Made by a program: the position numbers and the translations under genes. DNA of 64,000 nucleotides from Paenibacillus prosopidis (GTDB lineage Bacteria; Bacillota; Bacilli; Paenibacillales; Paenibacillaceae), in NCBI RefSeq assembly GCF_003337375.1, contig NZ_QPJD01000001.1, positions 449,248 to 513,247 of the forward strand, read 5' to 3'. Under the pieces are notes generated by a model. That model had not been told where the DNA came from, ran no database searches, and saw only the letters and a program-made list of their open reading frames with translations. Positions 27,207 through 34,746 of this stretch are shown here, piece after piece (within the stretch, counting starts at the first letter, position 1; each line of letters starts with the position of its first letter).

Positions 27207-30200
27207 ATGATCAAAGTTGGTGAGATTGTTCAAGGAGCCCAGTTCCCAGAATCGGTTGAGATAAAAAAAGTAGAAGCCTTCGATGAAGGCTTTTACTCTA
27301 TTGCAGCACTTGGGCGGGATTCTAATCGATACTATGAGTTGATGTTGGATGGGGTTGAGCTAGCAACTTTACAGAGATTAAGTGAGCAAAGTAGTACTAG
27401 CCATCAAATGACTTCAAGCGATCTTCAACATTACTTACGTTATCATGCATTGTTAGTAAATGGGAAGTATTCTGCTAAGCAGGCCCTTGGCAATAAGAAT
27501 TTAATTCCGTTGCCACATCAGATTGAGGCGGTTTATAGTCGGATGTTACAGATGCCCCAGGTGCGTTTTTTACTCGCGGATGATCCAGGTGCTGGTAAAA
27601 CAATCATGTCGGGAATGCTTATTAAAGAGCTTAAGGCACGCGAAAGTGTGGAAAGGATCTTAATTCTGGTTCCGCCTTTAGTTCTTAAACAATGGCAGGA
27701 AGAGCTTCAAGAGAAATTTCATGAGGATTTCTTCATCATTAATAGATCTGTAACGAAACAATACGGGTCTAAGAATCCATTCATAGAACATGATTTTTGT
27801 CTTGCATCCGTCTATTGGGCAGCTCGCGATGATGTGAAGAGCTTGGTAAATGAAGCGCATTTTGATCTTGTCATAGTGGATGAAGCCCACAAAATGGCGG
27901 CTTACACTCATGGTGTAACCAAAAAGAAAACATCGAAGACAAGACTGTACCATCTAGGTGAAGCGGTGCTTCGACAAGCCGAGCATTGTGTCTTATTAAC
28001 CGCAACTCCTCATAAAGGTGATATGGAAAATTTTAGGCATCTTATGCGCCTAGTAGATGATGATATTTTCTCTAATCTGTCGGTCACGGAATCGCTTCGT
28101 GAAAAGGCGAATCCTTTTATCATTCGTAGATTAAAAGAAAGCCTCAAAAAATTTGATGGTACACCACTTTTTCCTAAGCGAACTACTAGAACCATTCAAT
28201 ACACTTTGTCAGAAGACGAGCTTGATCTTTATGAGGCTGTTACGGATTATGTTCGGCTGTACTTTAATCGCGCCATGAATGCTGGAAGTAACAGCACAGC
28301 ATTTGCAATGATGTTACTTCAGAGAAGGTTAAGTTCTTCTGTTAATGCCATAGATTTATCTCTCAAACGCCGAAGAGATCGGTTGATCAAATTGTTAGAT
28401 GAAACGATGGCAAGTAAGAAAAAACAAACTAAAAATAAAGAAGAATTCGACTGGGAAGAGTATGATGACGAATCTTTAGAAACGCAAGAGTTACTAGAAG
28501 GTGAACTTGAAAGTGCCACCAATAACCTTGATCCAGAGGAATTACGAATCGAGATAAACGAATTAGAGCGACTTGTAAGGAAAACGTCATACCTAAAGGA
28601 AAATGCGGTAGAACGAAAGTATGACGAGTTGGAACAAACATTATTTGGTTGGAATGGGTTGCTGAATCAAGGGGAAAAGATCCTAATATTTACGGAATCA
28701 GCAGATACACTTGATTTTTTGGAGAAGCGATTAATAACTCGTGTTCCTCAAATAGCTAAGATTGTTGGGCGATTTTCTATGGATGAACGTAGAAGACAGG
28801 TCGAACTGTTTCGAAATGATTGTCAGATTATGCTAGCTACAGATGCCGGTGGAGAGTCAATAAACCTTCAATTCTGTAACCAGATGATCAATTATGATAT
28901 TCCTTGGAACCCCAACAAACTTGAACAAAGAATGGGTCGTATTCATCGTATTGGTCAAAAAAACGAAGTAGCCGTGTTTAACTTAGTTGCCTCCAATACT
29001 CGAGAAGGCGATGTCATGATTCGTCTGCTTGAAAAAATGGAACGAATGAGAGAAGATTTAGGTGCGGATCTTGTTTATGATTTCATCGGGGAAATTGTTG
29101 ATGGGGATTTCAACGATCTAGCTTCTTTGATGCAGGCTGCCGTCATCCATCGTGAGAAGTTAGATGACATAATCGCGTCCATGGAGAGAAAACTATCGGA
29201 AGAACACAAAAAGTTACTTGAAGAAGTTGAAAAGGAAAGGCTCTCTGAGGATGTATTTGATTTACCTAAAATGCGAAGAGAACAGCATGATTTGGTAGTC
29301 AAAAAGTTACCAGAACGTAATTATGGCCCTTTTACAGAGCATATCCTGAAAAAATGCAATGTTCGCATTCACCAGACTCAGAATGAGAAGGTTAAACGAA
29401 TTGAGCGACTGCCTAAATACATTCGGGATATATCAAAGACCAACCGCCTTCCATTATATCAATTAGAAGAAGCGATACGATTTACTTTTTATAAGGACTA
29501 TGTTAAGGACGGAATAGATATCATATCTGAAGATCATCCATTGTGTAAATTAGGGATGATCCTTACGCGTAAAGAAAACGAAAAAATGGCAATAGACCGC
29601 TTCATGGTTTATTTTTCGGTAAGTGAGCCATTGTCAGTTGAAGTTTATCTAAACAGTGTTACGGACGGTACAGGGAATGAGTTGGCTGATGAACTAATCT
29701 TTCTGGCTAAACGTCAAGATGGTTCATTACTTAGGTTAGATCAATATTGGTTGTTTCAACAAGACTTTGTTGGAGAACTTACTGCATTAAGTGAGTTAAT
29801 GGATAGTTCTATACATACCGCCGCTGTAAAAACTGCAATGGAATTACGGGATGAGGTTCGTAGTAAGCGTGAAGCGCAATTAAATCGAGTAATGAGCTAC
29901 TTAGACAAAACATTTAAAAAACAAATTGACGATCTGATTGAGCGGCGTACAAAGTACGAGCACGAAAACGAAGAAAATCGGAATAGTGCCCTAATTAATC
30001 AAGTTGACGCCAATTTGATCGATGTTGAAATGCGTAAAGAACGAAGATTAGCTTTAGTTCAAAGACAGAAGAATATAGGAATGAAGCCACCTAAAAGAAT
30101 TGCTCAACTTGAAATTGTCCCTAGAGGAAAGGCGCAAAGGGTCATCGCTGTTGATTACAGGGATATTATTGAGGAGCATGAACGAAAAAACGGGCGCGGA

Positions 30201-30434
30201 AATATAAAAATGTTTAACACCTTCTCATTAGTGGATTTCTATAGCGAGAGGTTTAACGGAGAACCACGATATATTATTGTTACTAATGATGAATTATATA
30301 TGCCATCGGAGAATTACATTGAAGATTTAAAAGAAGTTGCAGGTCAGACATACATTTACGTGGTAAAAGAAAAGAAAATTATTGAAGAGAAGTCGTTGGC
30401 AGAATTTATTCCTACTATTGGCACTTTGTTTTAA
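27207..30434 (+). CDS. brxHII: BREX type 3 SNF2-like helicase BrxHII
   Basis: 1075 residues, ATG 13 bases after brxA. Superfamily 2/SNF2 motifs: Walker A DDPGAGKT (125-132), Walker B VDEAHKM (Asp225-Glu226), TATPHKGD, and the C-terminal QRMGRIHRIGQ with arginine fingers. A charged coiled-coil insertion lies at about 390-470. It resembles HepA and DISARM DrmD helicases; in BREX type 3 it is brxHII. It ends the operon and a terminator follows within 20 bases. In the described type 3 order the helicase usually precedes pglZ; here it is last. Confidence 0.88.
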   Translation: MIKVGEIVQGAQFPESVEIKKVEAFDEGFYSIAALGRDSNRYYELMLDGVELATLQRLSEQSSTSHQMTSSDLQHYLRYHALLVNGKYSAKQALGNKNLIPLPHQIEAVYSRMLQMPQVRFLLADDPGAGKTIMSGMLIKELKARESVERILILVPPLVLKQWQEELQEKFHEDFFIINRSVTKQYGSKNPFIEHDFCLASVYWAARDDVKSLVNEAHFDLVIVDEAHKMAAYTHGVTKKKTSKTRLYHLGEAVLRQAEHCVLLTATPHKGDMENFRHLMRLVDDDIFSNLSVTESLREKANPFIIRRLKESLKKFDGTPLFPKRTTRTIQYTLSEDELDLYEAVTDYVRLYFNRAMNAGSNSTAFAMMLLQRRLSSSVNAIDLSLKRRRDRLIKLLDETMASKKKQTKNKEEFDWEEYDDESLETQELLEGELESATNNLDPEELRIEINELERLVRKTSYLKENAVERKYDELEQTLFGWNGLLNQGEKILIFTESADTLDFLEKRLITRVPQIAKIVGRFSMDERRRQVELFRNDCQIMLATDAGGESINLQFCNQMINYDIPWNPNKLEQRMGRIHRIGQKNEVAVFNLVASNTREGDVMIRLLEKMERMREDLGADLVYDFIGEIVDGDFNDLASLMQAAVIHREKLDDIIASMERKLSEEHKKLLEEVEKERLSEDVFDLPKMRREQHDLVVKKLPERNYGPFTEHILKKCNVRIHQTQNEKVKRIERLPKYIRDISKTNRLPLYQLEEAIRFTFYKDYVKDGIDIISEDHPLCKLGMILTRKENEKMAIDRFMVYFSVSEPLSVEVYLNSVTDGTGNELADELIFLAKRQDGSLLRLDQYWLFQQDFVGELTALSELMDSSIHTAAVKTAMELRDEVRSKREAQLNRVMSYLDKTFKKQIDDLIERRTKYEHENEENRNSALINQVDANLIDVEMRKERRLALVQRQKNIGMKPPKRIAQLEIVPRGKAQRVIAVDYRDIIEEHERKNGRGNIKMFNTFSLVDFYSERFNGEPRYIIVTNDELYMPSENYIEDLKEVAGQTYIYVVKEKKIIEEKSLAEFIPTIGTLF

Positions 30435-30450
30435 ATAATTATACTTATTT

Positions 30451-30487
30451 AGCTGTCCTATATTAAGGACGGCTTCTTTAATTTTTT
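30451..30487 (+). terminator. Rho-independent terminator of the BREX operon
   Basis: The arms AGCTGTCCT (30451-30459) and AGGACGGCT (30466-30474, G-T wobble allowed) are followed by TCTTTAATTTTTTT. Confidence 0.8.
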
Positions 30488-30740
30488 TCTGTGATTCTAG
30501 ATGTTTCTTGAAGCATGGGACGTTTGAAAGGCAAAGAAATTATTGACGTTCATAACCTAGAAGACAGAAAGTATTGGCATCGAGTCCAGTTAATTTGTTT
30601 ATGCAATAGAAGGATTTTTGGAAAAATATTACGAATACGAATATTGACTGAAAAGAAACTTGATGATGGAGTGGTGAATACTATGGGCAAACAAATTTTG
30701 GGATAATGGGGAGCTGGTTAAGGAATGAAGAATTTATTAT

Positions 30741-30893
30741 CTAGTCATGCCCTACAACCACGAACAGGCACAAAGAGAAGGGATCGAGTCCAAAACCTTC
30801 TTGAACGAGTGCAGCTAAGCCGTCGATCGACTTTCGAAGATCGGTGCTGCCGCATGCCAAATACACACGGTCGATGTTTGACAGCGTTAGCAT
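30741..30893 (-). pseudogene. tnpB: IS66 tnpB fragment
   Basis: A 50-codon frame on the minus strand from ATG 30893 reads as the N-terminus of IS66 TnpB: IDRVYLACGSTDLRKSIDGL, then a QEGFGLDPFS segment and CLF, where similarity stops and a stop codon appears. A full TnpB is about 115 residues, so more than half is missing. The start overlaps the end of the tnpA remnant, as in intact IS66 elements. Confidence 0.8.
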
Positions 30894-31200
30894 GGGAGCT
30901 CCAGCACACGTATAATTTCACGGAGCAACTCGGGATGAAGCATGCTCTGACTTCAATTTCGGCATGTCCGACCCGAACAACGGAGGATGATGGCGAGGAT
31001 GGATCCGCTGAATGGCTGGCAATGGCAAGAGGAAGCCAAGTCGCAGATGAGGATGCAGAGGAAGAGGAGGGGTTGCTTTGACGGTTTAATTGATGAATGG
31101 TGTGTCCATGCGCCTCGCACTAGGCAGACATGGTCAAATCGCTGGTTTTCAAGTCTTCGATTCTAGCGGTCCATTCTTGCAAGCGTTGGTGTTTGTCCAT
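30887..31200 (-). pseudogene. tnpA: IS66 tnpA remnant with nonsense and frameshift
   Basis: From ATG 31200 (minus) the frame reads MDKHQRLQEWTARIEDL, typical of the IS66 accessory protein TnpA. An in-frame TAG at 31120-31122 falls where a Trp codon is expected (SA-stop-CEAHGHTIHQL). Farther on, a frameshift near 30955 is needed to reach the normal ending HPELLREIIRVLELPC. The element is dead; the transposase gene tnpC is not seen nearby. Confidence 0.75.
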
Positions 31201-31805
31201 GAGATAGCCGCCTTGATTTAGGATACGCTCATTTTTTCATGAATGGAGTGGATGTTAAAGGTGGGCTGGGTTTGACGCTTACTACTGAATGGTTGGTTTT
31301 TTTTGTTTTTGTGTTAAATAAACAACTGTTCTAGTAAATAAGTAAATACTTTTATGGAAGGATGAAAAGATATAAAACTTAAAAAGGAATATATTGCAAT
31401 CATCAAATATCTCAATTAACATGGAGTGAGTTGGTAGAAGTTTACGGGATGGCTTACATAATGGAGGAAAGCATGAAAAATCTTATTTATAGCCAATGGC
31501 ACCGAACTTTTGTTCTTCTTTTTTTGCTATGGATGTTGATTATATTTTTTTAAAGCATGTGTTGTTTCAGTCTTTACCACCTTCCCCTCACGCTCACTTA
31601 ATTTGGTTAAACGGTCACGCCAAACACAGCGATTAATTTCACTACACCTTTGTAAATTACTTTTAACCACCATTTTTGGCTTTCCACTTAAAATAATGGT
31701 TTTTGGGGTTGGGTTTAAGGTATGGAAAAACGGCAAAGAAACTTGGTTAACAGACTTAATAAAATATACTGAGTTAGTAAGAAAAGATAGTTCGATTTTT
31801 TCTAG
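31201..31805. other. Decayed spacer between BREX and the next module
   Basis: About 600 AT-rich bases. Short open stretches exist, for example a plus-strand one near 31400-31553 reading QLTWSELVEVYGMAYIMEES, but none has family support. It looks like gene debris. Confidence 0.4.
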
Positions 31806-32477
31806 TTATAGTACAAATTTAGTTTCACTCCAGATTATACCTGGTTGGATGACTAAAATATCTATGTTACCTCCTGTACTTTTTAATCTTTCTTGGAAAT
31901 GAATTGCTTGAATGGTTGTTCTGATGCTAAATACTGCGAAATCAATCAAATCCTGTATTCTAAAGAGAGCCCAAGGGATACTAGAAGGATGTTGAAACAA
32001 TAAATCTAAAATATCGACGCTTCCTCCGTATGTTATTCCAAAGAAATCTATATTATCTCGATCTTTAATTTTTTTTATCTCATTGTTATTTACCATAATC
32101 TCATATATGCTTTGTGTTTTATTGTCATTGTAACCTGCTAGGAATAAACTCAAGTTGGGGATGGTTGGTAACTTAGTGAAGTATTCTAAAATACGCCCTG
32201 CAGTTTCACTTACAGTTCTAGGAGAGATGGCTGACTCTAGTTGGATAAACTGCTCAATATGCGGTGTAATGGAAACTCCATTTATGGATAATTCCCCTCG
32301 AAGGCATATCCCCATTCCATGAGAAGGAATGGGGTAAACCTTCCTACAGTTATCAGAAAGAAATGTTTCAATTTCCACCCAGTGACCAGTACTTCTATTT
32401 TTTGAATTTATTACTAGTCTGGTATCGCTGGCCAAAACAATCCCGTCTGCACCAAAGACAACCACGTTTAAGGTCAT
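31806..32477 (-). CDS. Proteasome-like Ntn-hydrolase
   Basis: 223 residues from ATG 32477, preceded by GGGGGG. The start, M-TLNVVVFGADGIVLASDTR, matches the beginning of proteasome beta/HslV-type N-terminal-nucleophile hydrolases. After Met removal Thr would be residue 1, with the Asp of ASDTR near position 17 and Lys in RKVYPI near 42, in the role of the family's Lys33. A Gly-rich GICLRGE follows. The enzyme would be a threonine protease or amidase, possibly forming rings. It diverges from the ABC-3C-like operon, sharing a ~130-base promoter region. No partner ATPase of the HslU type is present. A role in the neighbouring system is a hypothesis. Confidence 0.6.
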   Translation of the reverse strand: MTLNVVVFGADGIVLASDTRLVINSKNRSTGHWVEIETFLSDNCRKVYPIPSHGMGICLRGELSINGVSITPHIEQFIQLESAISPRTVSETAGRILEYFTKLPTIPNLSLFLAGYNDNKTQSIYEIMVNNNEIKKIKDRDNIDFFGITYGGSVDILDLLFQHPSSIPWALFRIQDLIDFAVFSIRTTIQAIHFQERLKSTGGNIDILVIQPGIIWSETKFVL

Positions 32478-32608
32478 ATTATCCCCCCAGCTACATCGTA
32501 TCTAAACTAGTCTATGCTCCTCAAAACATAAAAATGAAAATGGTAAAAAATATAATAGAAATTTAATAAAAAACAATGGATAACTGACAGAGGGGTGTGT
32601 ATATTTCT

Positions 32609-34192
32609 ATGAAGTTAAATGTTTTTAAACCAGAATCTGAAACACAGAATGAAATTTTAGTAGTTCTTATTCATGGTCTAAGCGCACCCAATACTTTTGT
32701 AGAACAGGGACGGGACTGGAAGTCACAATTATTAATTGATCCTAATTTGAAAAAGAGAGCCGATATTGGAGTAGTTAATTATGATACACGGAAATTGAAT
32801 GGAATTTTTAGTGAACTAAAACCAATTGATGAGATTGCTCAGGAACTAAAGAGCGAGTTGGAACTAAGCGAATATAATTGTTATAAAAGAATTATCATTG
32901 TCGGTCATAGTATGGGAGGATTAGTAGGTATACGATATTTGACCAATGAAGCCTCAAGACAAAAAATACATAAAGTGGTTCAATACGTGAGCCTTTGTAC
33001 TCCTTTTAATGGTTCAGATATGGCAAAATTGAATGATTTGATCTCATTAATTAATAAAAACGAACATATAAAATCATTAAAGCCCAATAGTACATTTATT
33101 AAACAAATGATACGTGAATGGATTGGCTTACGCAGTCAAATGCAAAATATTAAATTTTCCTTTTGTTATGGGACACATGATAGAGTGGTGGATAAGGATA
33201 GTGCTATCCCATATGTGGAATCAGATTTGTGGGAAGGGCACGGATTAGATGGTGGCCATACTACAATACTTAATTTAGGAGATCCTCTTCCACGCTCTTA
33301 TAGATTTGTTCGAGACCGAATAATTGAGGTAATTGAACAAGAAGATCCTCCACATAATACAGGTAGCCCTAGTCATGGTAGTGGAGACACGTTACAAAGT
33401 GGTGGGAGCCACAGTCAAGGTAATGAGAACCATAATGGGCAAGTTTCATATGGAAAGGGCAATTTATCAAATACGGTAGGCAGTTCTATAGGAAATGGCC
33501 GATTTTCTAACAAGCTATCTGCTCTACAACCGAAAATAGCAATGTTCAATCAACGGTTTCCAAGTTTGCAACCATTCTTATCACAATTGTCCCAAGATGC
33601 TTATCAAAAGCTCATTACAATATCTGATGAAGAGTTCGAAGCTTTTCTTAAATCATACCAATTTTCATATTTTGAACAACCATTGACTGAAGATGGGATA
33701 CGACAATTGTGGGAGTTACTTTCGCTATTACAAAGTAGTTATCCTGATTGGGTATTCGATACTAGCATTGCTACTTCCAACATAAAACTCGAACATAAAC
33801 AATGGAGAAAAGTTATTTTTTCTCTAGATCAAAATACTCCTTTTGAGATTGTGCTGGAGCTAGCTAGACGGCATAAGAGTAGCTCGGTAGGGAGATTTAT
33901 GGATAGAGGAGCGATTTCAGTATTTCCTGAACCATTAATAATCGAAAATGCACGAGACATTCCTAATCTGCGATTGTGTAAGCATTGTCGTAAAAAGAAT
34001 GCACCATCTTTCGGGTTGATTTTACAAGAATTCACAACATCGGAAAGCAAAGGGGTTATGACCGGTATAGAAGAGAATAATTACAGTTTTTTAGAAGAAG
34101 TTGAGGTTTGCTGCACAAACTGTATTCAAGAAAAAGCGTATGTAGCCAGTAACCCTCGAGAACTGGAAGAGTCAATTAGGGAGGTTGTTTGA
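32609..34192 (+). CDS. Alpha/beta-hydrolase effector of an ABC-3C-like system
   Basis: About 527 residues from ATG 32609; GTG 32597 is an alternative but overlaps the AGAGGGG site. N-terminal ~245 residues form a lipase-like alpha/beta hydrolase: oxyanion-type VVLIHGLSA, nucleophile IVGHSMGG (Ser about 101), an Asp in HDRVVDKDSAIPY, and a His in DGGHTTIL. A Ser/Gly/His/Asn-rich linker (about 250-300) follows, then a helical domain and two Cys pairs (LCKHCRKK and CCTNC), likely a zinc ribbon. This layout, an enzymatic N-terminus joined to a conserved C-terminal domain before a small gene and an SMC-like ATPase, fits the effector of ABC three-component systems. The likely action is cleavage of lipid or ester when triggered. 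Confidence 0.65.
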   Translation: MKLNVFKPESETQNEILVVLIHGLSAPNTFVEQGRDWKSQLLIDPNLKKRADIGVVNYDTRKLNGIFSELKPIDEIAQELKSELELSEYNCYKRIIIVGHSMGGLVGIRYLTNEASRQKIHKVVQYVSLCTPFNGSDMAKLNDLISLINKNEHIKSLKPNSTFIKQMIREWIGLRSQMQNIKFSFCYGTHDRVVDKDSAIPYVESDLWEGHGLDGGHTTILNLGDPLPRSYRFVRDRIIEVIEQEDPPHNTGSPSHGSGDTLQSGGSHSQGNENHNGQVSYGKGNLSNTVGSSIGNGRFSNKLSALQPKIAMFNQRFPSLQPFLSQLSQDAYQKLITISDEEFEAFLKSYQFSYFEQPLTEDGIRQLWELLSLLQSSYPDWVFDTSIATSNIKLEHKQWRKVIFSLDQNTPFEIVLELARRHKSSSVGRFMDRGAISVFPEPLIIENARDIPNLRLCKHCRKKNAPSFGLILQEFTTSESKGVMTGIEENNYSFLEEVEVCCTNCIQEKAYVASNPRELEESIREVV

Positions 34193-34746
34193 TGATAAAT
34201 AGTTTACTGGCGTTTTTTGAAAAGCAAACCGATTTGAATCTTGAGTCCAAACTTGAATACGGGAGAAGAAAAGCGGTTTATATTTCCGATGAGCAAATGT
34301 ACGCTGTATGTATATACAAAAATCTATCAGAACTTACGTCTTATTGGAAGGAAGATGCAAATCATATAGCGATTGATGTCCAGGGGAGGCTTCGTGGTAA
34401 TCTTCACGATTTAAGGTGGGATATGTACATGATTTTGTTACTGGAAACTGATCAAATTGATGCACGTGAGAAGAAAAAAATAGAGAACGATCGGAGTTAC
34501 TTTAGAAAAATTGTAATTACATCTCGTGACGAACGCCCGGAAAAGAAACTTCCTATTTATTTGGAGCTTGGTGTGCAAGATACACTTTTATTTGAAGAAA
34601 AGGACTTTCTAATGGAGTTAAAGGGGATACTAAAGAATGAGACCGTTGAGATCCTCGGATCCAACTTTTTTGAATCCTCCAAAATGCAGAATAGTATACT
34701 TCTTCTCGAGGCCCTATTGAGCAAGGGGAAGGGTGAACAACATTGA
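34189..34746 (+). CDS. ABC-3C middle component-like protein
   Basis: 185 residues. ATG 34189 overlaps the effector's end by 4 bases. Features: a YKNLSELTSYWKEDANHIAI segment, WDMYMILLL, and KIENDRSYFRKIVIT. The IENDRxxxRKIV core is what I associate with ABC-3C middle-component proteins, which link effector and ATPase. No catalytic motif is seen. The stop overlaps the TTG start of the ATPase gene, so the three genes are tightly coupled. Recognition is partly by position. Confidence 0.6.
   Translation: MMINSLLAFFEKQTDLNLESKLEYGRRKAVYISDEQMYAVCIYKNLSELTSYWKEDANHIAIDVQGRLRGNLHDLRWDMYMILLLETDQIDAREKKKIENDRSYFRKIVITSRDERPEKKLPIYLELGVQDTLLFEEKDFLMELKGILKNETVEILGSNFFESSKMQNSILLLEALLSKGKGEQH

Noticed and set aside
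27207-30434. DISARM helicase DrmD
   Set aside because: The SNF2-type helicase resembles DrmD, but the linked BrxF, BrxC, PglZ and BrxA point to BREX type 3, and no drmA/drmB/drmC genes are present.
30725-31081. 118-codon plus-strand ORF after BREX
   Set aside because: The minus strand here reads as IS66 tnpA and tnpB remnants, so the plus ORF is a shadow.
31527-31902. Overlapping small ORFs on both strands (69 and 99 codons)
   Set aside because: No ribosome binding sites, no recognisable domains, and the plus-strand one runs into the Ntn-hydrolase gene from the opposite strand.
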